Assembly: GCA_030041045.1 (NCBI GenBank) | Contig: JASHOQ010000012.1 | Coordinates: 1-64,000 of the forward strand | DNA length: 64,000 nucleotides | Reading direction: 5' to 3' | Source: Acidobacteriaceae bacterium | GTDB taxonomy: Bacteria > Acidobacteriota > Terriglobia > Terriglobales > Acidobacteriaceae | Shown: positions 25,691-35,700 of the stretch, one piece after another | Layout: each line of letters starts with the position of its first letter | How positions within the stretch are numbered: position 1 is the stretch's first letter | Made by a program: the position numbers and the translations under genes | The notes under the pieces: generated by a model | Seen by the model: only the letters and a program-made list of their open reading frames with translations | Told to the model about the DNA's origin: nothing | Databases searched by the model: none

Positions 25691-26455
25691 CTAACGCTCC
25701 GATATGAATTGCTGCAATCGGCTGTCCTGCCTGCTGTCCAGCTCTTTGGGCGTGCCGAAAGCCAGTAGCCGGCCTTGGTCCAGCACGGCAAATTTGTCGC
25801 CTATTTTTCGTGCTCCGTGAATGTCATGGGTGACAATTGCCATGGTAGTGTGCCGCTTGGTCTTGACCTCGATGAGAAGGTCGTCGATCTCGCCGGCTGT
25901 AATTCTGTCGAGCCCGCTGCTGGGCTCATCCACGAGAAGGATCTCAGGCCTGAGTATCAGGGCCCGCGCCAAACCGGCTCGCTTCTGCATCCCTCCAGAA
26001 AGAGTCGCCGGCATCTTCTCACCATCTTTCTCCAGACCAACCTGCCGCAATGTCTCGCTCACTGCGCGCTTGATTTCATCCGGAGACTTTGTGCGGTCAA
26101 GTCGATGGAGAGGCATGGCAAGGTTCTGATTCAAAGAAAAGGAGTCCAGCAGCGCCGCGCTCTGAAACATATACCCCATTTTGCGGCGAACCTTGACCAG
26201 CCCGTCTTCATCCAGAGTCGCCATGTCTTCGCCTTCCACCAGAACTTTGCCGGCATCCGCATTGTGGAGACCGATCATCAGCTTCAGAGTTACGCTTTTG
26301 CCGGTTCCGCTGCGTCCCAGGATGCATAGCACCTCGCCGCGGGCGACAGAAAACGAAACCTTGTCCAGAACTTTCCTACCGTTGAATCCCTTGTCGACTT
26401 GTTCAAACGCAATAGCGGCATCGTGCTGGCCGTTAGGACCACCGTTGTCACTCAT
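25691..26455 (-). CDS. MlaF-like ABC transporter ATPase
   Basis: A 254-residue ABC ATPase with Walker A GRSGTGKSVT, signature LSGGMQKRAGLARAL, Walker B ILLVDEPSSGLD and a switch His in IVTHDIHGA. The SGGMQKR-type signature and LDRITAGEIDDLI-like helix are characteristic of MlaF, the ATPase of MCE lipid transporters. Its ATG overlaps the permease stop (ATGA), indicating translational coupling; an in-frame ATG 11 codons upstream is therefore unlikely. It powers lipid movement by the MlaE-like permease next to it. Confidence 0.93.
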   Translation of the reverse strand: MSDNGGPNGQHDAAIAFEQVDKGFNGRKVLDKVSFSVARGEVLCILGRSGTGKSVTLKLMIGLHNADAGKVLVEGEDMATLDEDGLVKVRRKMGYMFQSAALLDSFSLNQNLAMPLHRLDRTKSPDEIKRAVSETLRQVGLEKDGEKMPATLSGGMQKRAGLARALILRPEILLVDEPSSGLDRITAGEIDDLLIEVKTKRHTTMAIVTHDIHGARKIGDKFAVLDQGRLLAFGTPKELDSRQDSRLQQFISER

Positions 26456-27216
26456 AAAGCCTGATCCGGAAAGAGGAAGAAGATGCATTTCACAAGGATC
26501 ACGTCTGCCAGAATGATCACGAGCGAGGAGATGACGACGCTGTTCGTAGCCGCCTTGCGAACGCCATTTGAACCTTCGTTTGTGGTGTAGCCATAAAAAC
26601 AGGAAATGATAGCGATGAGATAGCCGAACACCGCCGTCTTCAGAGTCGGTGGAATGAAATTGGCAAGGGCCAGATTTTCAAATGCGCGGTGCAGGTACAG
26701 CGTCCAGCTTAGATGGGAAATCAAGTGCTCGGAGATAAAGCCACCGAGAATGCCAGATGCATCCATAAAAACCGTTAATACCGGCAGCATCACGGTGCAT
26801 GCGATCACTCTGGTCACCACCAACAACTTGAAAGAATTCACCGACAAGGTCTCGATCGCGTCGATCTGCTCGGTGGCCCGCATGTTGGCGAGTTGCGCTC
26901 CGATGCTGGCTCCCACCCTGCCGGCCATCAGCAGGCCAGTGACCAGTGGGCCAATTTCATTGATGAACGCGAGCGACTGGAAGCCTGGAATATCCGCGGT
27001 TGCGCCAAATTGGACCAGCGTACTGCGTGTGTGCAGCGTCATGACAACGCCAAGCGCAAACCCCGCCGCTACGACAAGTAGAAACGAGCTTACGCCGACT
27101 TCACTGAGCTGCCAGGCCAGGTACTCGCGTTCAAACGGGGGGGTCCATGCATCCCGCAGAGCCCTCCCACCGAATGAGGTTACACGCCCGATCAACTCGA
27201 AAGCTGACTTGACCAT
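26452..27216 (-). CDS. MlaE-like MCE transporter permease
   Basis: A 254-residue membrane protein of the MlaE/YrbE family with five or six hydrophobic segments. The family signatures are FINEIGPLVTGLLMAGRVG near the middle and the coupling-helix stretch ANMRATEQIDAIETLSVN. The terminal region FYGYTTNEGSNGVRKAATNS is also typical. I choose the ATG at 27216, with GGGAGGGG upstream; an in-frame start 21 codons earlier exists. It is the first gene of a compact permease-ATPase-MCE operon. MlaB- and MlaC-like partners are not in the window. Confidence 0.93.
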   Translation of the reverse strand: MVKSAFELIGRVTSFGGRALRDAWTPPFEREYLAWQLSEVGVSSFLLVVAAGFALGVVMTLHTRSTLVQFGATADIPGFQSLAFINEIGPLVTGLLMAGRVGASIGAQLANMRATEQIDAIETLSVNSFKLLVVTRVIACTVMLPVLTVFMDASGILGGFISEHLISHLSWTLYLHRAFENLALANFIPPTLKTAVFGYLIAIISCFYGYTTNEGSNGVRKAATNSVVISSLVIILADVILVKCIFFLFPDQAL

Positions 27217-27540
27217 CTGATCGTTTCCCCTCCCGATCTTCGAGTTAGGATGCCGCAGAAGTCGTGGAGTTTCACTCAACTTCTGCGCACGCTCACGCCA
27301 TCAACTCAGCGCAGAGGGCCGGCGACTTCCGTGAGCTCGTCCGGAAAGATAGGGCAAGTTCGCTCTCGCCGACCTGCTTGACCTTCAAAATGCGAAAGAA
27401 TTGCATGCCAGCTCTTGGAAAATCTTGCAACACCCTCAGTTTTTGCGAATCCTAGGTACAGAGGCCACTGTCTGAGCGGTCAATTCTCGGTGTAAGAAGA
27501 CCGGCCGAGGCTTCATCAATTCACAAGAGGAGCTTGCAAG
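27217..27540. other. Intergenic region between divergent MCE operon and exported-protein genes
   Basis: No gene is supported in this 324-bp space. It must hold the promoters of both flanking transcription units. I see no confident promoter boxes; the best ribosome site is the AGAGGAG just before 27541. Confidence 0.6.
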
Positions 27541-28086
27541 ATGATGAAAAGAATTGGAACTGTGATTTTCGCCTCGATGCTAGTCACCGCCGTGTGCGCA
27601 GCGCAAGATGCTGTCAGCGCGGTCCACGGGACGATCGAGAAAATCGATTCAGGCACCAAGACCATGGTGGTCAAGGCCGACGATGGCACGGAGCACTCGC
27701 TGCATTTCGTCGCCACAACCACGGTGCACGGCGCCGATGCCTCCGCCAAAGCCACAGACGATTCCTGGCATGGCTTGAGGCAAGGAACGGAGGTCGTTGC
27801 CCACTACACCACGCGCGGCACCGAAGACACGGCGGTGGAGATCGATAAGGTTGGTCAAGACGGCCTGAAAACAATGGATGGAACCGTGAAAGACATCGAT
27901 CGAGGCGGGAGGACGCTCGTGGTCAAAACGGCCGACGGTACTGAGCAGACGTTTCGTCTGACCGGTCATGCCACCGAAGATGGAGGAGCTGACATCGCAA
28001 AGGGTACGGAAAAGGGCGCCAAGGTCACCGTCTACTACACAGAGCAGGGAGGTAAGAAGCTCGCCCACTTTTTCCAAAAAATGTAA
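27541..28086 (+). CDS. Small exported protein with two tandem OB-like repeats
   Basis: A 181-residue protein with a Sec signal (MMKRIGTVIFASMLVTAVCA). It consists of two similar units of about 75 residues: VHGTIEKIDSGTKTMVVKAD with HSLHFVATTTV, and MDGTVKDIDRGGRTLVVKTA with QTFRLTGHAT, each ending in a V-x-V/H-Y-T-T/E strand. Such GTI-x-x-ID-x-x-x-x-T-x-VV patterns resemble DUF5666-type small beta-barrels seen in envelope proteins. The function is unknown. It opens a rightward run of three exported-protein genes beside the MCE transporter. Confidence 0.8.
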   Translation: MMKRIGTVIFASMLVTAVCAAQDAVSAVHGTIEKIDSGTKTMVVKADDGTEHSLHFVATTTVHGADASAKATDDSWHGLRQGTEVVAHYTTRGTEDTAVEIDKVGQDGLKTMDGTVKDIDRGGRTLVVKTADGTEQTFRLTGHATEDGGADIAKGTEKGAKVTVYYTEQGGKKLAHFFQKM

Positions 28087-28273
28087 TACAGATCGTTCGT
28101 GCGGACGTTGTTATGTCACATATGGCGCGTGGAGGCTGTGCTCTACCAATCTGATGTGAAAAACCAATGCGCACGAACGGAGCTTGTTGACAGATCGGGC
28201 ATTGTCGCGAATGCCGAGCTTGAGTTTGGTAACGGACTGCTCTTCTCCGTAAGGCAAGTTCCAGGATCCTGGC

Positions 28274-30946
28274 ATGATTTCACGGTTGCGCAATCTCGGT
28301 CTGCTTCTTCCTGTTCTCATTCCGGCCTTCGCGTTCGCCGACCCGGCGCCATTTGATCTGGCTGGCCCCAGGCTCGAAGTCACAGTGACGCATGCCGGCA
28401 AGACCCTGCCGATCTCGGAGGTGCCCAATCTCTCGGCCGGAGACCTGCTTTCGGTCAAAGCCAAGCTGCCGCCAGGTCAATCAGTACATTACCTGCTCGT
28501 GGCGGCTTTTTTGAGGGGGTCTACAAACCCGCCTCCTGAGAACTGGTTCTTCTCATCGGAGACTTGGAACGATAAGAATCGTAGCGGACTAAAGATTGCC
28601 ATTCCTAACGAAGCACAGCAGGTACTCATCTTCCTCGCGCCGGAGACAGGTGGAGACTTCAAAACGTTGGTTAATACCATTCGAGGCCTGCCTGGAGCCT
28701 TTGTGCGAGCCTCTCAGGATCTGAATCAGGCCTTCCTCGATCGTTCGCGGCTTAATATTTACCTGGCGGCCATTCGCAGAATCGGACAGGCCGACCCCGA
28801 AGATTTGAAGACAGCTTCAGCGTTGCTTGCGCGCAGTCTCTCGATCAGAATTGATCCCGACTGCCTGGAAAAAATGCCTGAGTTGCAGGCCCCATGTCTG
28901 ATGCAGGGCCAGGACACGTTGGTACTGGATGACGGGCACAGCACCTCTATGATCGAGGCGCTCACTTCGGGTGCAACCGCCGATCTGGCCTTTCAGTTAA
29001 CTGACTCTCCCGCGGCAGATTTTGGCTATTACGGCCCATACATCTCTTCGATCATGGACATTGCGCGCATCATGGGCGCCCTGCATTCTGCCCGGTATCA
29101 GTACATCCCCGCGCTGGCTACCGAGCAGAATGATCAGCTCTCAATCGAGCTCAATACGCCCCCTTCTTTTCATAATCCCAAGTCAGTCATGGTCATCGCG
29201 CTGCCGGCTGTGGAGCCGCCCCTGTTGCCGCCGCTCCACCCCGTCGATCCGAAGGAAGTGTACTGCGCGGAGAAGACAGAATTGGTATTGCCAGTCGACG
29301 GAGCGCCGCTAGTATTTTCGACAGGTTACGCTCACGATATGTTTCTGCGCCTCAAAGGCAAGAATGGCAAATTCGTGGATTTGCCACTCAAAGCGGACGC
29401 GGAAAAGGGCGGCTATGTAGCCAATACCGCGAGTCTCAGTCCCGCCAACTTCGGCGATATCCTAGATGGTTCTCTGCATGGCTATTGGGGATTTGAAGCC
29501 TACAACGGTCCGGAGTTCCGGCTGGAAAATGCTCATCCTCAACATTGGCAACTGGTCGACGACGATGAGCAATCGCTCATTGTTGGTCGCGACGATGTCG
29601 TGCATCTAGAAACGGAAAACGCAGCCTGCGTTGACAGTATTTTGCTCCAGAAGCCCACCGGGGAGACGATCAAGGCGGATTGGAAGCCAACGGGGCCCAA
29701 GCAGGTTTCGGTTACGGTCCCGCTGAAAAAGGCGCAGCCCGGCCAATTAAAACTTTTGGTGAAGCAGTACGGAAGTAAAGAGCCCGATACGATTCCGATA
29801 GAAGCATTCGCTCAATCTGGCCGCCTCGATAGCTTCACCTTTCATGCGGAAGATCTCTCCGGAGTGCTCAAAGGCAGTCGCCTGGACGAAGTGAAGGAAG
29901 TGGAGTTTGGACCGGTCAGTTTCAAGCCTGGCACCCTCGTTTCTTCCAGCGGTAACGATGAGCTATCGTTAGCCACTTCCGACTTCAAGGCCGCGAGTAA
30001 GCTGAAGGCGGGGCAGACTGTTACCGCCAAGGTCCTACTCACAGACGGCCGCGCCGTCAATCTCGATGCAACGGTGGAGGATCCGCGCCCAAGAGTAACT
30101 CTGATCGCAAAGAGCATCCAGCCTCCTCCATCGGGCACATCATCCAGCGAGATTCAGCTTGCGAATCCGGACGAGCTTCCGCAAGGCGCTCAACTGACTT
30201 TCTCGATTCATGCCGAGATCCCGTCGGCATTTATGGGCGACGAAAAGATCGAAGTGGCTACCATTCAGGGTGCATTCCTGACGACACTCTCCCTTGCCAA
30301 AGGCTTGATTCTTGAGGATTCCCAGGTCGCTGTGGCCACGCTCGACACAGCCAAGGCTTTCGGCCTCTCCGCCTCAGGGCCCATCCATTTCCGCGTCATG
30401 GAGAATGGAGTTGCCAGTGATTGGCAGCCTCTTGTCACTTTGGTCCGACTGCCTTCGTTGAATGATCTGAAATGTCCCACCGCACATTCTGAACCCTGCA
30501 AACTGACGGGTTCCGATCTATTCCTGTTGGATTCCGTCTCCAACGATCCGCATTTCGATCACCCAATTCAGGTTCCTGAAGGCTTCCCCGGCTACTTCCT
30601 GTCGGTTCCGCATCCCGCGGCTGGGGTGCTTTATGTCAAGCTTCACGACGATCCTTCCGTGATCAATCCGATAAACTTCCCTTCTGAATCGTTACAGGTT
30701 CGTCCCAACGCTGCTCGTGTCAATCCAATAACATCGACGGCGCAAAACCCAAATTTTCCAGCCACTGATACTCCATCCAAGGGTTCATCTAGTCCGGCGG
30801 GGGCGCAGGAAGAAACAGCTCCTGCGCCTGCTCGAGCACCAACGCTTCCCCTTGGCGCACCACCGCCTCCCGAGTCAAGCAAGCCCGTGCCTCCCACCAC
30901 ATCGCAGTCGCAGCAGCACGGTTCGGGTTTCGCATCGTCGGAATAA
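28274..30946 (+). CDS. Large exported protein of unknown function
   Basis: An 890-residue protein with a clear Sec signal (LRNLGLLLPVLIPAFAFA). The rest is soluble, acidic-to-neutral and strand-rich, without a family I recognise. A helical stretch occupies about residues 130-200. Several Ig-like segments follow (for example VVHLETENAACVDSILLQ and QLKLLVKQYGSKEPDTI). The last 75 residues are low-complexity, rich in Pro, Ser and Ala. Cysteines are few (for example DCLEKMPELQAPC), so a periplasmic or surface role with one or two disulfides is possible. No catalytic motif is visible. Its neighbours are small exported proteins, suggesting an envelope role; this is only an inference. Confidence 0.85.
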   Translation: MISRLRNLGLLLPVLIPAFAFADPAPFDLAGPRLEVTVTHAGKTLPISEVPNLSAGDLLSVKAKLPPGQSVHYLLVAAFLRGSTNPPPENWFFSSETWNDKNRSGLKIAIPNEAQQVLIFLAPETGGDFKTLVNTIRGLPGAFVRASQDLNQAFLDRSRLNIYLAAIRRIGQADPEDLKTASALLARSLSIRIDPDCLEKMPELQAPCLMQGQDTLVLDDGHSTSMIEALTSGATADLAFQLTDSPAADFGYYGPYISSIMDIARIMGALHSARYQYIPALATEQNDQLSIELNTPPSFHNPKSVMVIALPAVEPPLLPPLHPVDPKEVYCAEKTELVLPVDGAPLVFSTGYAHDMFLRLKGKNGKFVDLPLKADAEKGGYVANTASLSPANFGDILDGSLHGYWGFEAYNGPEFRLENAHPQHWQLVDDDEQSLIVGRDDVVHLETENAACVDSILLQKPTGETIKADWKPTGPKQVSVTVPLKKAQPGQLKLLVKQYGSKEPDTIPIEAFAQSGRLDSFTFHAEDLSGVLKGSRLDEVKEVEFGPVSFKPGTLVSSSGNDELSLATSDFKAASKLKAGQTVTAKVLLTDGRAVNLDATVEDPRPRVTLIAKSIQPPPSGTSSSEIQLANPDELPQGAQLTFSIHAEIPSAFMGDEKIEVATIQGAFLTTLSLAKGLILEDSQVAVATLDTAKAFGLSASGPIHFRVMENGVASDWQPLVTLVRLPSLNDLKCPTAHSEPCKLTGSDLFLLDSVSNDPHFDHPIQVPEGFPGYFLSVPHPAAGVLYVKLHDDPSVINPINFPSESLQVRPNAARVNPITSTAQNPNFPATDTPSKGSSSPAGAQEETAPAPARAPTLPLGAPPPPESSKPVPPTTSQSQQHGSGFASSE

Positions 30947-30998
30947 TCCACATTTGGAGTTTTAGCGGAAGCGCAGTTTTCGACAAAGGAGAAAGAAC

Positions 30999-32132
30999 AT
31001 GGATCTCTCATTTCACAATAGGAAGCTTCGCAAATCCCTGGTGTGGATTGCGGCAGCCGCCCTGAGCGGGTTGGTTTCTGCAGCGCAGGTTAGCCCGCCA
31101 CCGAGCGGCGCCGGCCAACGCACGGACGCCCAAATCGAGATGGATGTGGTCCACGCCCTGGACTCCTCAAAGGCGTTGAACAAAGACATGATCACGGCAG
31201 AAACTTCTCAGGGCCAGGTGACACTCTCCGGAACGGTCTCCGGAGAGGCTTCGAGCGAACTGGCAGAGTTAATCGCTTCCCATGTTCCCGGGGTCACCGA
31301 GGTTCACAACAGTCTGCGGTTCATGGAATCCCAGGAGCTTGCAAACGGAGCTGATGCGACTGCGCAGGCCACGCAACCAGTAGCTGGCGGCGCTCCGACG
31401 GATGCAAATCCGCCATCTCCGGGGCAGGCAAATGGGGCTCCGGCAGGTCCCGTCACCATCCCTCAAGGAACCCTGCTGCAAGTGCGAACCAGCGAATCCG
31501 TGGATAGCAAATGGGCACAAGAGGGCGCCCCTGTACAGTTCGTTGTAATTCGCGACGTGCGGGTCGGGGGAGTGCTGGCGATTCCACGTGGGGCAACTGT
31601 TCACGGTGTGGTAACCGAAACCACGAAGTCTGGCGACCTGGGAGGCAGGGCTGAGCTCGCACTCCAGCTCACGTCGCTGGATCTGGGCGGACAAAGCTAC
31701 TCCCTGGATACCGATCTGTTCAAGGTCAAGGGTCCGAACAAGGGCGGCGAAACAGCACGCAACATCTTTGGCGGCGCGTTGTTGGGGGCCATCATTGGCG
31801 GCATCGCGGACCGGGGTGCGGGCGCGGCAATCGGCGCGGCAGCAGGCGCGGGCACGGGCACAGCCATTACCGCGGCGACTCCAGGACCGGGAGCCTGGAT
31901 TCCCGCGGAAGCCCGGGTGGACTTCCACCTGACGGCGCCCCTTACGGTTACTCCTGTCAGCGCACAGGAGGCAGCCCAGTTGGTGCAGGGACTCTATCCC
32001 GACGGGCCGGCCCTCTACCGTCGCGACTATGCACCCGGAGGATTCTACGCAGGTCCTCCGTACTATTATGCTTATCCGCCCGTCTTCTACCGTCCGTACT
32101 ACGTCGAGGGAGGGTTTTATTATTGGCGGTAA
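30999..32132 (+). CDS. Exported BON-domain protein with glycine-zipper and Tyr/Pro-rich tail
   Basis: A 377-residue protein with a signal peptide (cleavage near VSAAQ). Residues about 45-110 form a BON domain (DAQIEMDVVHALDSSKAL, ITAETSQGQVTLSGTV, GVTEVHNSL), a phospholipid-associated fold found in OsmY-like proteins. A linker precedes a beta domain (TIPQGTLLQVRTSESVDS to VVTETTKSG), a glycine-zipper segment (GGALLGAIIGGIADRGAG) likely to contact the membrane, and an aromatic Tyr/Pro/Gly-rich tail. The start has AAAGGAGAAAG upstream. With the MCE operon close by, envelope maintenance is a fair guess. Confidence 0.85.
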   Translation: MDLSFHNRKLRKSLVWIAAAALSGLVSAAQVSPPPSGAGQRTDAQIEMDVVHALDSSKALNKDMITAETSQGQVTLSGTVSGEASSELAELIASHVPGVTEVHNSLRFMESQELANGADATAQATQPVAGGAPTDANPPSPGQANGAPAGPVTIPQGTLLQVRTSESVDSKWAQEGAPVQFVVIRDVRVGGVLAIPRGATVHGVVTETTKSGDLGGRAELALQLTSLDLGGQSYSLDTDLFKVKGPNKGGETARNIFGGALLGAIIGGIADRGAGAAIGAAAGAGTGTAITAATPGPGAWIPAEARVDFHLTAPLTVTPVSAQEAAQLVQGLYPDGPALYRRDYAPGGFYAGPPYYYAYPPVFYRPYYVEGGFYYWR

Positions 32133-32783
32133 TTTACCTCAGGAGGGGTACAGTAAATCCCTTAATCACCACATATTGCCCAAGCCGGGTCAACATGGCC
32201 TCTGAGCGATCGAGAGTGTCGAGGTTCGAAGGCTGGCTACGCAACCTGAGAAAGGTTGATGACCAGCTACCTGATTCATCAATGCCTCCTGATGGCCAAT
32301 CATCCCACCTCTGAACAGTGTCCGAATTGTTCGTCCCGATCCAGCCAGCAGTTCTCACCAAAGGCGAATTTCTCGTCACAGTGGATCGCTGGATCTTTGC
32401 CATGAACCAAAATCCGCTCCGGATGATGCGTTGCCTATAGTCAGCAGTTGACGTCCTGGGTGACAAGAGCGGCAGACACTCGCCGGCTTTGTCTTGGGGT
32501 ACTCCGGACAGAACCTAAAGACCCGATCGGACTCTGTGCGCTTTTGAAGGCCCCGTCTATCTGACTGGCTAGCTCGTCCTGATGACCCGATTCATGGCTT
32601 TGACCGCGCTGGTACGCACGTTTCCGCGGCAGAGTGGTATCCTGCGGGGGATCGGTGCGAAGCTCAGTTCTCCCCAACAGACCCCCTTGATCGCTGATGC
32701 GCATCGACTTATCATCCTTTCCCAAGAATTCCGGTTTATGTGAGAAACCTGGCCTATTGGTTGCGACTCAAGATTTCTTCCTG
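32133..32783. other. Long intergenic region before the giant sensor kinase
   Basis: No supported gene in about 650 bp. A 7-bp inverted repeat, TTGATGA-N13-TCATCAA (32256-32282), is the only clear symmetry. In-frame codons upstream of the chosen kinase start reach back to an ATG at 32697, but they look unlike the family N-terminus. Confidence 0.5.
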
Positions 32784-35700
32784 ATGCCAGCAGCTTCTGA
32801 ATACGTGTTGGAGCGGATCCGCGATAGCGCGGAATTCACGCTTTACCGTGCCCGGCAGCGCGGCAATCCAATGCCCTTTCTGGCGGTCGCTCCTGTTGCA
32901 GAACCGCCGCCACCCCGGAGTCTGCGACGCCTTGAGCACGAATACTCGCTCGCAGCCGAGCTCGAGCACACGTGGGCGGCCAAGCCTCTGGCGCTCACGC
33001 GTCACGAAGGACGGACAATCCTTGTTCTCGCCGATCCGGGCGGCGAGCCTCTCGACTGCCTTCTTGAACGGGACCGGGAGCAGTCTCTCGATCTGGCGCG
33101 GTTTTTATCCCGTGCCATAAATCTGACAGTGGCGCTCGGCCATGTCCACGAGCGCGGTCTGATTCATAAAGACGTCAAACCTGAGAACGTGCTCGTCGAT
33201 GACGCCAACCACGTATGGCTCGCCGGCTTTGGCATTGCCTCCCGGCTGCCGCGAGAGCGCCAAACGCCTGTACCTCCTGACTCGATTGCGGGCTCCGTGG
33301 CCTATATGTCCCCGGAACAAACCGGGCGCATGAACCGCTCGATAGATTCCCGCAGCGATCTCTATTCTTTGGGCGTCACCTTGTACCAGATGCTTACGGG
33401 TGAGCTTCCGTTTGCTGCCACTGACCATTTGGAATGGGTCCACTGCCACATCGCACGCCGGCCTGTAGCTCCTGTCGATCGACGCGGAGTTCCTGAGCCG
33501 CTGTCTGCCATCATCATGAAGCTGCTTCAAAAGAACGCCGAGGAACGTTACCAGACCGCTGCAGGCCTCGAAGCGGATCTCCGCCGATGCCTGACGGATT
33601 GGGAGTCGCGCGGCCGCATCGACGTATTCCCTTTGGGCGCGAACGACCTGTCGGACCGACTATTGATACCCGAGAAGCTTTATGGAAGAGAGCGCGAGAT
33701 CGATGCTCTACTTGCAGCATTCGACCGGGTGGTGACGCGGGGCGCCGCCGAAATAGTACTGGTCTCCGGGTATTCCGGTGTCGGCAAATCTTCGGTAGTG
33801 AATGAGCTGCACAAAGTGTTGGTCCAACCGCGTGGGATTTTTGCCGCAGGCAAGTTTGACCAGTACAAGCGCGACGTACCATACGCGACGCTGGCGCAGG
33901 CACTCCAGATGCCTGTGCGTCAGATCCTCGTCAAAAGCCAAGCCGAGGTGGACCATTGGCGGCACGCTCTTTTGGAAGCGTTGGGGACGAATGGCCAACT
34001 GATCGTCGACCTGATACCCGAGGTCGAATTCGTCATCGGCAAACAACCACCCGTGGCGGAACTTCCACCGCAAGAGGCGCGGAACCGATTTCAGTTGGTG
34101 TTTAGGAAGTTTCTCGGCGCCTTCGCAACTGCGGAGCACCCCATGGCCTTGTTCCTCGACGATCTGCAATGGCTGGACACGGCAACTCTGGAATTGCTGG
34201 AGTGCCTCGTTACCGACCCGGACGTGCGGCATGTGCTGCTAATCGGAGCCTACCGCGACAATGAAGTCAGCTCGTCTCATCCGCTCATGCGGACGCTGGC
34301 AGCGATTCGTGAGGCCGGAAAAGAAACGCAGGAAATCGTGCTTTCGCCTCTCCGTCTCGATGATGTTGGCCGGCTCGTGGCCGAGTCCCTGCATTGCGAG
34401 AAGATCACTGTTGGTTCTCTGACGCAACTGATTCACGACAAGACTGGCGGCAATCCGTTCTTCGCAATCCAGTTCCTCACTGCGCTGGCCGAGGAAGGCT
34501 TACTCCGTTTCGATCCGGATTCCTCAGGTTGGATCTGGGATCTGGGTCTAATTCGAGCCAAGGGATACTCCGACAACGTGGTGGATCTGATGTTGGGGAA
34601 GCTCCGGCGATTTTCCGACAGAACGCAGACCGCGCTCCAGCAGCTCGCATGCCTCGGGAACGTGGCCGAGATCGCGACACTGAGCGTGGCCTTCGGACAA
34701 TCCGAAGAGGACATTCACACTGGATTTCTAGATGCCGCCCGTTCCGGGCTGATCCTCCGCCTGGAGCGATCGTATGCCTTTTCCCACGACCGGATTCAGG
34801 AAGCAGCCTACGCGCTGATTCCGACCGAACGGCGCGCAGCCGCGCATTTGGGGATCGGCAGAATGCTGGTTGCGCGTACGTCTTCGAGAAAACTGGACGA
34901 GTCTATATTCGAGATTGTCAACCAACTCAATCGCGCGGCGCCTTTGGTCACTGAACCGAAAGAGCGAGAGCAGCTGGCCGAATTCAATCTGCTTGCCGGC
35001 AAGCGCGCGCAAGCCTCGTCCGCCTATATATCCGCACTGAATTACCTGACTTCAGGAACCGCGTTACTGACAGAGAACAGTTGGCAACAGCGCCGCGATC
35101 TCTGCTTTGGCCTGGAGCTGGCCAGGGCACATTGCGAATTCGCGTCGGGAGCGGTTGCGGAAGCCGAAGAGAGTTTACGCAACCTTTCGGCGAATGCTCT
35201 TACCGCAGGAGAGCGCGCCGCGGTGGCCTGCCTGCAAGTGGATCTTTACCAGGGAATCGATCGCAGTGATCAGGCAGTCGCCGTGGGCTTGCGCGCGTTG
35301 CGACACCTGGGCATCAGCCTCCCGGAACACCCGACAGAATCTGATGCTCGACGCGCCTACGACGACATCTGCGCCAAGCTCGGTGATCGTGCGATCGAGG
35401 ATCTTGTCAATCTTCCGCCTATGAGCGACCCTGATTCGCTTGCCGCTATGGATCTGCTGGTCAGAGTTGCCGTCGCGGGGCATTTCTTTGATTCCTTTTA
35501 TCTCTTCGCAGTGGCTGTCTGCGCAGCCGTGAGCCTGGGATTCGAACACGGTCACTGTGATGCATCTTGCATGGCCTATGTGCAGCTAGCCACGTTTGCA
35601 GGAGCCTGCTTCGGCGAGTTCGATGTCGGCTACCGCTTCGGACGGTTGGGGTGCGAACTAGTCGAGCGACCGGGATTCGGGCGATTTCAAGGCAGAACAT

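Noticed and set aside
28087..28273. Small RNA or riboswitch before the 890-residue protein gene
   Set aside because: No conserved fold could be recognised in 187 bp.
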